The notes beneath the pieces are model-generated. The model was not told where the DNA came from and made no database searches. It worked only from the letters and a program-made list of their open reading frames with translations. A stretch of DNA of 64,000 nt from UBA11524 sp964464815 (GTDB lineage: Bacteria; Bacillota; Clostridia; Christensenellales; Aristaeellaceae): assembly GCA_964464815.1 (NCBI GenBank), contig CAYXHF010000002.1, forward strand, positions 68,113 through 132,112, written 5' to 3'. The translations under genes were made by a program, and so were the position numbers. Below, in pieces: positions 9,801 to 16,000 of the stretch (position 1 is the stretch's first letter; each line of letters starts with the position of its first letter).

Positions 9801-11486
9801 TTCTTTAAAATCAAAGCTGACAATTGTTAAATCTTGGCATTTTTCTTTGCAGTATGCGTCCTGGCTGGGCCATTTAAACGAACCCGTATTGGGATCTATC
9901 TCGTAAATCTCGTCCCAGAAATCATTTCCGGATGCCCTCGGCTCCGCATACACCGCCGGATCATCCAACCCAAAGAACCCAATATCCCCCATACCTTCCG
10001 GAGCAGTACCATTCAAGATGGCGTTAATGTACTCCCACTCTTCCTCGGTATAGTCCGTGCCTTCCGGCGTCGCGGTCGGCTGAACAGTCGGTTCAGCGGT
10101 GGGGGCTTCCGTCACTTCGGGCGTGGGTTCAACGGTCGGTTCAGCCGTCGGTTCTTCCGTCACTTCTTCCGTGGGTTCAACGGTCGGTTCAGCCGTCGGT
10201 TCTTCCGTCACTTCAACCGTAGGTTCAACGGTCGGCTCTTCCGTTACTTCAACCGTAGGCTCAGCAGTCGGCTCTTCCGTCACTTCTTCCGTAGGTTCAA
10301 CGGTCGGTTCTTCCGTCACTTCAACCGTAGGTTCAACGGTCGGCTCTTCCGTCACTTCTTCCGTCGGCGCAATCGTGGCCTCGGGCGTCACTTCGGGCGT
10401 CGGCTCGGCAGTCTCTTCGCCTTCGGTCTTTTCAATGAAGCAATCGTCATTATGGATGTGCTCCGGAATTTCGCAGACGCACGTCGTCGTGTAGCATGCC
10501 GCCGTGTGCTGGTGGCCCGCGTCTTCCGCGACAACCGTCTTCACGCAATCCTGCGTGTGCTGATGCTTGAGCACTTCCACATAGCCACAGGTATAGTAGC
10601 CCGTCGTCTGATCGACGCAGGCCGCGCTATGGGTGTGTACCTTCTCCGGGTACTTGGTGCAGGTCAACTCGTCGCGCACCTTCGCGTTGCATTCTTCCGT
10701 GTGCGTATGAGCGCCGTCGCCTTCATTCAGACCGCAGGTCGGTTCTGCACTCATCGGATAGCAGTCCAGCGTGTGTGCATGCGCACCCTCGCCTTCCGTC
10801 AGGTCGCAGGTGTACGTGGTCACGATTTCGTAGCATTCGTCCGTGTGCTCGTGCGTGATGTCCGTCTGAGTAGCAGGCACGTCGCACGTGAGGTTCTTCG
10901 TCACGACGGTGCAGTTCTCGTCATGGTGATGGCCCGCGCTCTCTTCCAGACCGCAAGTCGGTTCTGCCGCACGCGTGTAGCAGCCTTCGCCGTGTGCGTG
11001 GCCCGCATTCTCCTCCAGACCGCAGGCAATGGCGTCCACCCACGTGTAGCAACCATCGTTGTGGTTGTGCATGGGCGTTTCCTTCAGGGTGCAGATGAAC
11101 GCGCCGCTGTTGTCATAGCACATTTCGTCATGGACGTGGATGTACTTGTCCCAGTAGCCGCAGCAAAGCTCGTCCGCCGCATTGCGGCAGTCCGCGGTAT
11201 GCTGGTGCGGCACGAAGGAGCAGTTCGCCACCTCCGTCACCACCGTCGTGGCCTCGCGCGGTTCAATCAGACACGACAAAGTGTCCACATAGCAATCTGC
11301 CGTGTGGACATGCTCCTCCTGACCGCAATAGACCTCCGCCGCCAGCGTCAGGCCGGGCAGAATCAGTACATAAGATGTACAGATTGCCACAACCAGTGCC
11401 ATGGCGGTCACTGCACGAAGCAGCTGCATCCGCCGTTTCCGCTGGATGATGTATTTCTCGGCCATTTCCATGAGTCTGCGATTCAT
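870..11486 (-). CDS. Giant Cna_B-repeat LPETG cell-wall adhesin with N-terminal HxHxxxC repeats
   Basis: Start chosen at the ATG at 11486 because GGAGG lies 8 nt upstream; the longer frame would need an unsupported TTG at 11525. This gives 3538 aa. Order of parts: cytosolic basic stretch and signal anchor (about residues 10-50); about 13 Cys/His units of the form C...HxHxxxC (about 50-350); a Thr/Glu/Pro stalk of TEEPTVEPT-type repeats (about 352-475); large beta-rich region; a SpaA-like domain (SVQKSDADKGNVLLEGTEFELY); then at least eleven Cna_B-type repeats beginning with KxW-like motifs (VEKAW, LTKAW, VEKKW, LQKNW and so on, about 1790-3490); LPETG, hydrophobic segment and a charged tail. 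Cna_B domains usually carry intramolecular Lys-Asn/Asp isopeptide bonds. The LPETG motif implies sortase attachment to peptidoglycan. A dedicated signal peptidase gene sits directly upstream. Ligand unknown. Confidence 0.92.
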   Translation of the reverse strand: MNRRLMEMAEKYIIQRKRRMQLLRAVTAMALVVAICTSYVLILPGLTLAAEVYCGQEEHVHTADCYVDTLSCLIEPREATTVVTEVANCSFVPHQHTADCRNAADELCCGYWDKYIHVHDEMCYDNSGAFICTLKETPMHNHNDGCYTWVDAIACGLEENAGHAHGEGCYTRAAEPTCGLEESAGHHHDENCTVVTKNLTCDVPATQTDITHEHTDECYEIVTTYTCDLTEGEGAHAHTLDCYPMSAEPTCGLNEGDGAHTHTEECNAKVRDELTCTKYPEKVHTHSAACVDQTTGYYTCGYVEVLKHQHTQDCVKTVVAEDAGHQHTAACYTTTCVCEIPEHIHNDDCFIEKTEGEETAEPTPEVTPEATIAPTEEVTEEPTVEPTVEVTEEPTVEPTEEVTEEPTAEPTVEVTEEPTVEPTVEVTEEPTAEPTVEPTEEVTEEPTAEPTVEPTPEVTEAPTAEPTVQPTATPEGTDYTEEEWEYINAILNGTAPEGMGDIGFFGLDDPAVYAEPRASGNDFWDEIYEIDPNTGSFKWPSQDAYCKEKCQDLTIVSFDFKEENGQPGNAVYNNGQYNYTLQMDFDISAYWISQHTDEKSAWTCTLENFNPIVQEESFEITGYDENWPDNDKTPAYTAKYEYDKDSQTWQMKIWFTQTYRDYIEDTYLHKMNFSGMEIYTMDSKPDNLSHGNLKMNGKVTKDDIKEKESEEGKIEVGVKGDEGHKVTIKPDGTSDSITNNVTVEKNGGTLNLQTGTLDYTVKVTTDTGMVTSFTLKDSVEVTSDETGEPIKLKGVEITSIKFGEKFNINQSVTYVENSAPVTMDGTCTCGTTGFHIHYTISGTDVTYQIPPMEAGKELAINYQYTLDNQELLGSKLTSKANNKIEADNNGGSAWDKTHKEVSIETNITAEKQLKKNSGYKGDGNVQWTLTLNSNYVNIADKTLTDSMLASLVDAENNLIFDSANEDGHMVSIKATQKDGTEVNITAENYKNYFDVTVGEDGVAKLTFKDKDTLGVLAESKFEIKYQTHHNQIENDYQVKNEARFDEETVYKTETIKTLGSFTATKTSTTTALEPDENGKSTLTWSSTYQFPTSGKYALEFSDQISIAYDTLNHERHYYTKAQMEAMIEQLSDIIDLYEEPSSGAEYELYVYAYITENKWTHLIETLYKTNGKGATSSLADDTKYYGFVFKTTKGEVQLTTDEADGLYKLKMDYSSTAEFSEDRKNSEYARNTAKNKNGETTATYEATTTEEEKRIEKSFSSPNNGQLASTDTEIVWQINLYSAGEPHDTVELEDTLPPHMKLIQVRYGNGAIFERQPDGTFKLLNVNEWETNTSGEGYQVSYSDGSSWLKMEVSADTEAHKETFKLYLKKKDENLPLWKGTEGTTTITVVCKLDDDALESATLNNGTYTWDAVTNTVTGKFDDSLVGNTAKTETNFTYTDLSKQYKELTKEFVKLENNSEYAPMIKYSLDVNQGAELLIPSGSQLTLTDTMSYDATGSSDNKSYFRKLTLDTKDIVVYQAVVDENGKPELDKNGKLTKGTKLSRDKWSAKVEYTTVNNKPNVVLTIEVPDGMALIVEYEAQMTITSDYPLGSLNNIYPELSNKAKLTGASSYESSNIKVNKKIESANSANITSSYILSVQKSDADKGNVLLEGTEFELYKWEDGAFAKVEDLNLVADSYGKINFNYISDQREDLRPNTAYYLVETKAVAPYELPAIAERPLLVFHVLAKTVDKDKYPEQYPNNLTRDAFSALSGEALKSLFAGLGIQGVPQGVQSVDGSGSLVISMTNSRARRNITVEKAWANMPENPEYPDSVTVTLKRAAVPQTVYDAALVNDKIPAETWKGWQSTYLDTTYSDSQQMVAAGNWKMEFTKLEATGVDADGNALVYVYFVEEEALDHFTVTYDAPELGGDYTTSETLKLTNTYVPEMKSGYITIALTKAWEGFDDDAIPDSVQVRLVKQEWTLKDVGEGYGPATWEKANVSYGEWQTVYKANNWKLNITDVLTYQLVKNNEDIWTGTAYTYTIEEKDTKNKYSVSGLTSNPSDYFLYGIEPKVDNNTGEPIAPVDVTLTNFKLGIIVEKKWEDGIEASDTARPQTVNIYLKRYAVPEADYNNLQFAGNYATLDEAKWAILRNSEWQDTSYSQLIALNSTTEWHAGVYGLEATGKDTAGNTVYYIYYVDEELTYDRVVPGGENHVYTPSYDYNGSISNGTGKITITVTNTLQEVRKMSFGLQKNWQDVPNDKMPSSVTMHLKQQEWSYDATTSTWKETGKPVVKETIILTSENNWTHSFANLVTVEVEKANGPYNAGTAIKAFTYEVVEETNGAFVVSTENRLPKDPSGYFEKGEAPSFGWENYVFQLENYKAPEFENAAITITNSLPDTFDVRLKKQWKNYDNSSSDARPLDWPLKNDGSGEKVTVTFTIYQEYKVGDEWIPMKDEQGNDVVVRYGGTGQESNSLTLSSNDDEVTFEKLPKKVCVNGNWYDCRYKLVETGVDGTAPDLTWRSNFLPANVWEFVTQVGQVGIVDPTKLITTVPNYNLVTVTNVLQPTFDFTLAKYWENTKPGVDWPSQVETVTFELIQQYKMTVDGEVTWVTNPNFADKGKKTVSLNRDNRSYTFTELARKVFVEGAWRECRYQLTEVTLNAGNDFGWHVEFYRDSINRNWGVDSTEGEPSVTITPPEGSYATDPEAEFRIFVYNVLPDAFALSFEKMWHDKDNNSISWPNGLEITLTLTQQYNTNTGVQNPETGEPLEADWVTNTKDGVPVTWTLTLDESASSKRIDGLPKQVYINGKLCDCRYILTENEGQVTGGTQWELSVSGSNGNAIESCVRSGQSYVLTPNANTGTSSSLVLTNTIKFFAGKIELDITKEWSGVEEENIPNTLELRFFYRNAKFDASTEPKKWILEENEGYDSLTLTKDANGKWQGTLNEDIFNLAYGEDNNPTAGSYLKVYTGVIKEFDEQGNELTGFMPIYTLPSGMPTSLDDYLENEKSYTLKPGFLNNYKLTEFPKDNAPSEYYYLLSLTKPTAEGASDKSLTITNTPDKFTITKKWDSNFRGGEVLDMYLYLEYVEDDATGNNVTYQPVIESADSPAPKVSFTDVKGQTKTLLQGKNDELVSELFVENGKVYVHIKRKVETPPEEGPIEWKITFSGLPKNAKYRVTEMEGKGYTVAYSGSNNGLFVDVGDTSGNATITNTPTSIKVVKQFVTVDAPKTPINVPVTTLYFTVMRQKYEADGETKIGTLETYMDISTAQLKATAQNTTVSVNDDKVVCLQIEADAITSAGFELSYLPKYWYDASNQTNGLWKYTVQEVTPVGNAYQPVHAALDKSDVNPETSIAGDNTITVTNVVTDINVTKVWLAVDGNTLNPANLPDITLTLMQSKYNAPLNVEGAQQAHKDDVVIGTVTLSYDTDKVVAKNVNNGTAIGTVGQQTQTADKNIYWSYKWSNLPAYQQDGEPYYYYVKETNPGAGWTQATDATANTQNPIAGNATSNREFQITNEAIRYTLPETGGMGTLPYTAGGLLLMAAAAFLLGQQVKHRREDC
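10063..10425 (-). repeat. Short tandem repeats encoding the Thr/Glu/Pro stalk of the adhesin
   Basis: Near-identical units such as ggttcaacggtcggttc and tccgtcacttc alternate many times, encoding TEEPTVEP, TVEVTEEP and TPEVTP motifs. All units keep the reading frame. Such arrays often change copy number by slippage or recombination, which would alter stalk length rather than switch the gene off. Confidence 0.85.
10430..11345 (-). repeat. Array of Cys/His units (C...HxHxxxC) at the adhesin N-terminus
   Basis: The translated region shows about 13 units of roughly 20-30 residues, for example CGLEENAGHAHGEGCY, CGLEESAGHHHDENC, CDLTEGEGAHAHTLDCY and CGLNEGDGAHTHTEEC. Each unit offers two Cys and two His. 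Units are too diverged at DNA level to be a recent duplication. Metal binding or disulfide stapling outside the cell are both possible; neither is shown. Confidence 0.85.
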
Positions 11487-11531
11487 TGCTGCATCCTCCG
11501 TCTTGATAATCTTTCTATATTGCAAATTCGT

Positions 11532-12182
11532 TTAGTTCAGGAATCCGATTCGGTTCAGCGGCCATATGCGCAGCGTCACCGTACCCATAATCTGCTCCTC
11601 CGACACCGCGCCGACCAGCGTGCTTCTGCTGTCGCGGGAGGTGGAGCGGTGGTCACCGACCACGAAGTAGCGCCCGTCCGGCACCTGATAGGGCAGCTGA
11701 ATGGAGCAATCGCCCAGCGCCTTGTCGGTGATGTATGGCTCATCGAGCAGCTCGTCATTGATATAGATGTTGCCGTCGGCGTCGATGTTCACCCATTCGC
11801 CCGGCAAGCCGATGACGCGCTTGATCAGCACCTTGTTGTTGTAGTAGAAGGCGATGATGTCGCCGCGCGACGGGTTTGACCCGCGCACCACCATGGTGAT
11901 TTCGCCCTGGCCAACCACCGGCGTCATGGATGTGCCGGAGATTTGCAGGATGGGCATGACCATCGTCGCCACGAGGATGGCCACAGCGGCCACCACCAGC
12001 AGTGTGTACAGCGTGCTGCGCAGGGCGCGACTGTAGCTGTGTTTTCGCTTCTCGCGGGTGATTTCGGCCTCCAGCTGTGCGACCGTTGGGGCGTGCTGTA
12101 TCTGCTGATGCGCCTGTTGCGTCGCCTGCTCTGTCTGCGCCAGTAGCGTTGCGTCAGATGGAATTTTCTCTTGTTCTGACAT
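11532..12182 (-). CDS. lepB: Signal peptidase I
   Basis: This is a 216-aa type I signal peptidase that cleaves signal peptides at the outer face of the membrane. There is a cytosolic N-terminus of about 55 residues, one membrane segment (TLLVVAAVAILVATMVMPIL), the catalytic Ser in SGTSMTPVV, the catalytic Lys in VLIKRVIGLPGE, and the conserved GDHRSTSRDSR box. Both catalytic residues are present, so it should be active rather than a chaperone-like relic. It lies 46 bp upstream of the giant adhesin start and 34 bp downstream of the coiled-coil gene, in one operon. That placement suggests it serves the surface protein operon, as signal peptidase genes do in several Gram-positive pilus loci. Whether it is also the housekeeping enzyme cannot be judged here. 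Confidence 0.93.
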   Translation of the reverse strand: MSEQEKIPSDATLLAQTEQATQQAHQQIQHAPTVAQLEAEITREKRKHSYSRALRSTLYTLLVVAAVAILVATMVMPILQISGTSMTPVVGQGEITMVVRGSNPSRGDIIAFYYNNKVLIKRVIGLPGEWVNIDADGNIYINDELLDEPYITDKALGDCSIQLPYQVPDGRYFVVGDHRSTSRDSRSTLVGAVSEEQIMGTVTLRIWPLNRIGFLN

Positions 12183-12216
12183 CAGCCCTCGCCCCTTTCT
12201 GTATCATTGATGCGTT

Positions 12217-12597
12217 TCATTTGCCCTTTGCCTGTCCTTTCTGCGTCCTGGACGTCGGGGACTGACTGGGCTCCTGCCGCAGCTTCTCGGCCTCTTGACG
12301 TGCCTTGCGGAGGATTTCCTCTGCCTCCTGCTTTGCCTTGCTGACCGTTTCGTCAGCGATGCGCTGCGCGTTTTGCTCGTACTGTTCGGCGGCCTTCTGT
12401 GCCGCCTCAAACACGCCGTTGAGCTTCAATGCCGCCTCGGCGATTGATCCGCACGTGTCCAGCTGAATTTGCCGGCTTTTGAGGGCTTCCTCCGCCACTT
12501 CGAGGCGTTTTTCCAGCTCCTCATATTCCTTGGCCTGTTCCAGCAGCAGGGCCAGCAGTGCCGGCCGGCCCAATTTCCGTAGTTCTTTATCCGTCAT
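12217..12597 (-). CDS. Small coiled-coil protein, first gene of the adhesin operon
   Basis: 126 aa, starting at ATG 12597 with AGGAGG 8 nt upstream. Residues 1-20 (MTDKELRKLGRPALLALLLE) look like a helical bundle start. Residues 20-110 are highly charged heptad-rich helix (KEYEELEKRLEVAEEALKSRQ, then AADE-rich KAKQEAEEILRKARQEAEKL), and the tail is Ser/Lys/Gln-rich. There is no signal peptide or membrane segment, so it is cytosolic. The pattern resembles DivIVA-like or F-type ATPase b-subunit-like coiled coils, but I do not recognise a named family. Its place at the head of the operon with signal peptidase suggests a cytosolic partner of secretion or localisation. Confidence 0.75.
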   Translation of the reverse strand: MTDKELRKLGRPALLALLLEQAKEYEELEKRLEVAEEALKSRQIQLDTCGSIAEAALKLNGVFEAAQKAAEQYEQNAQRIADETVSKAKQEAEEILRKARQEAEKLRQEPSQSPTSRTQKGQAKGK

Positions 12598-12629
12598 GCT
12601 GACTCCTCCTGTCGGTCAATGTAACAGTT

Positions 12630-12677
12630 TTATCGTTTTACGATAAATTCTGTCCACTTTATGCCATAGTTATGGCA
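12630..12677 (-). promoter_or_regulatory. Two palindromes in the leader of the adhesin operon
   Basis: Between the -10 box and the first ATG lie TTTATCGT-ttt-ACGATAAA (about 12630-12649) and ATGCCATA-gt-TATGGCA (about 12661-12677). Arms of 8 and 7 bp match perfectly. They could be repressor operators just downstream of the start point or short RNA hairpins. No regulator family is assigned. Confidence 0.5.
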
Positions 12678-12696
12678 GTATGGTTCTACATGGTTT

Positions 12697-12724
12697 ATTA
12701 TACCATTGAATGGATTTCTGTCAA
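12697..12724 (-). promoter_or_regulatory. Sigma-A-type promoter of the adhesin operon
   Basis: TTGACA (12719-12724), a 16-bp spacer and TATAAT (12697-12702), both consensus-perfect, about 100 bp upstream of the coiled-coil gene. The 280 bp further upstream (12725-13008) is AT-rich with no convincing gene. It holds a sequence resembling a CcpA cre site at 12819-12832 (TGAAAGCGTTATCG). Confidence 0.75.
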
Positions 12725-13008
12725 GTCGCCATTTTTCTTTACATTTTGTCATCTTTGATATGTTTTGTATTCTTTGCACAGTTTCATCAAGCGTTTTTGT
12801 TTATTTTTACTTATTTCGTGAAAGCGTTATCGTAATTGTTGTATTTCGTCCTTTCATTTCTTTCCCATTGGGAAAACTCTGCTTTTTTGACCTTTTGCTT
12901 GCTATCGAAGTGTTACATTTTCGTCATATTTACCGCCCAGAATCTTCCTGTTTTGTCTGTATTATGGAAATGTAACTTTCCGCACTTGGAAACACCTTTG
13001 CTATTAGT

Positions 13009-13049
13009 AAAAAAAATGCGGAGCAGCCTGTTTTCAAGCTGCCCCGCAT
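13009..13049 (-). terminator. Rho-independent terminator of the MucBP/SH3b gene
   Basis: Minus strand: ATGCGGGGCAGC, loop of about 10 nt, GCTGCTCCGCAT, then eight T. It begins 8 nt after the stop codon at 13057. Confidence 0.92.
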
Positions 13050-13056
13050 GGGGAAA

Positions 13057-16000
13057 TTACTCGTTGTCCTCCGACTTCTGATATGCATCAGAGCGGCGGC
13101 GATGACGCGTACCCTCCGTGGTCGTCGGCGCATTCGACTGCGCCACCGGACGCGCGTAAGGATTCTCCTGCCGCATCGGCGGTTCGGTTCGCATCTGCGG
13201 TTCAACCTGCGTCTGCGGTGCGACCTGCGTCTGATTCGGCTGGTTCGTCACCTGCTGATAACCGACTTGTGGTCTGTTCTCCTGATTCTGCTGCACAGCC
13301 GGGCGTACCTGCACCGGCGAAGCACTGCCGTTCGTCGTCGGACGCTGCTGCGGCGCGGCGTAGGCGCCTGCACGCTGCTGCGGCTGCGACGGCTGACCAG
13401 CCTGACGCGCCACCGGACGGTCGGCGCTGCGGGCTGCCTGCGCACGGCGCTGTGCCGCACGGCGGGCCATTTCGCGCTGCTTCTTCTGATACTGCACGAA
13501 GGCCAGACCACCGCCACCCAGCAGAAGCACCAGTGCCAGCACCACAAACACGATTACGCCGGAGTTGCTGCTCTCATTCGTCACCGGATATGTCACCGTT
13601 GCCGACGGCAGCGGCTCCAGGGTCGGCGTCACGGTCGGTGTGGCCGTTGCTTCCTGACCCGGCAGCGGTTCCAGGGTCGGCGTGGCCGTTGCGACCGGGC
13701 CGGGCGTGTTGAAGCCAGTCCACGGGACGTAGCTGACCTGCACGCCGCTACCCTGCCAATCGTTGATGGTCTTGTCCTCCTCGGAAATCAGACCACCGGT
13801 CGGATTTGACGTGCTGCTCGTGCCGCTATTGTTGTTCTTGATGCCTTCCAGGTATTCGCTGCTCTGCAGGAATTCTTCCAGCTCCTCCACGCTCATCTGG
13901 TGGAAGTAGGAGCCGTTGACGTAGCCATCCATGTCGTTGTAGCGGATGTGATACCACGTTTCGCCATCCGTGCCCACGCTTGTGCCATACACGAAGCAGA
14001 AGGCGTAATTGTACAGGCGGCCAATGCGGTTCGAGCTGCTGCTGGCCGACTGACGGAAGTTGACGTAGCTGCTCGTCTTCACATAGCCATAGCTGGAATA
14101 GTTGGTCGGGTCGTAGGGCTGTGCCGTGAAGCTCGGCGCGGGTTCAGGCGTGGCGTTCAGATTGGTCAGGTACGCCTCAATCTCCTGCTGCGTCATGAAG
14201 CGGAGCATATCATAGCGCACATAGCCCCATTCGCCCGCATACTGCACGCGGTGCCACGGCATGTTGTCCAGATACGTCTGGCCGGAGACATACACCACCT
14301 CACCCTGCATCAGGTAGTACTGCACCAGGCTGTAATCACCCGGCATCAGGCGCAGCGGCACATTGTTGCCCACTGCATAGGCGTAGCCCATTTCCTGCGA
14401 GGGTTCGGGCGTGATGTAGGGCGTTGCCGTGGGTGTGGCCGTATTCTGGCTCTGCTCCCACTGCTGGATGTAGACCTGTGCCTGTTCCGGCGTCACATAG
14501 CGCAGATTCTCGTCCTGCACGTAGCCGCTCATGCCTTCCAGCGTGGACACGATGTCCCACGTCTGGCCGTCCACCTGCATCTGCGTGCTGACATACACCA
14601 GCACATTGGCCTGCAGGTTCGCCATCACATAGTTGCCAGCGCCCACACCCGTGCGCATGCTCGTTTCGCGCATCGTCACGGCGTATCCTTCATACGGCAC
14701 GGCCGTGGGTGTGGCGGTAGGCGTTGCGGTCGGAGTTGCCGTGGGCGTCGCGGTCGGCGTTGCCGTAGGCGTTTCCGTCGCCAGCTGGCGGTAGTAGAAG
14801 ACGACCTCCTCCTGATCAATCGTGCCATCGGCAAAGACCGTCAGGACGATGTATTCGCTGCCGGGCACCAGCTCGTAGTTTGCCTGCAAGTCAGCGGGCA
14901 TCGGGCGCAGGGTGTACGTACCCGGCGCATACGTCACCGTCTGGGCAGAAGCCACCGGCATGCCGTAGGTGTCGCGGTACTCAATCGTAATCGTTGCGCT
15001 CTTGGGTTCTGCGGTGGGCGTGGCGGTCGGCGCTTCCGTTGCCTTCAGGTTGTAGAGGAAGTCCACCTCCACCGGATTGCTCGTGCCGTCGTTAAACACG
15101 GTCAGCTCCACCGTGGTGTAGCGGCTGTCCAGCTCATAGCCAGCCATCAGGTCCACCGGGCTGGGATAAACGGTGTACGTGCCAGGCTCGTAGGTGAAGC
15201 GCTGCGAGGAGGCGACCTTTTCCCCTGCCATATTGCGGTAGTTGACCGTCACCGTCGCGCTCTTGTTCTCCGGCACGGGCGTTTCCGTCGGCACAGGCGT
15301 TGCCCCTGTTGACGCCGCATACGCATCGCTGGCCTCTTGCGTCATCAGGGCCAGGAACTTGCTCATCACATAGCCACGCTGGCCATCGACCATGACGTTG
15401 GCCCACTGTTCGCCCTCGTCGTTGTAGAGCTCGTTAAAGATGTAGACCGTGCTGTTCGTATTCAGGCGCGTCAGCACCGTATTGCTCTTCTTCGTCGAAG
15501 GCTCGGAGCGCAGGGCAACCTTGTTGCCTGTCACCGTGGCATAGCGGTTGACCTCCTGTCCCACAGGAATCGGCGCGGCCGTAGGCGTCGCGGTCGGTGT
15601 GGCTGTCGGTGTTGCGGTCGGCTCCGCCGTCGGCGTGGCTGTGGGCGTCGCGGTCGGCGCTTCGGTCGGTTCATTCTCCACCGGACGATACCAGAAGGCC
15701 AGATCATCCGGCGACAGGCTCATGCTGCCATCGTCATAGATGGTCAGTCCAATATACTCCTGACCGGGCACCAGCTCATAGCCGGGATAGAGGTTCGCAG
15801 GTTCGGGCAGGATGATATGCTCACCCGGCCACAATTCGCGCACCGTCGGATCAGCGACGGTTTCGCCATAGGTGCTGAAATAGTAAATCGCCACCGTCAC
15901 CGGGCTGATTTCCACCACCGGTGCTTCGGTCGGTGCTTCCGTCGGCACCTCCGTGGGTGCTTCGGTCGGCGCAACATACGGATCGGCGTAGACGAACGTC

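Noticed and set aside
9834..11879. 681-codon plus-strand ORF opposite the adhesin and lepB
   Set aside because: It is low-complexity Arg/Phe/His sequence mirroring the adhesin repeats and runs across two real genes.
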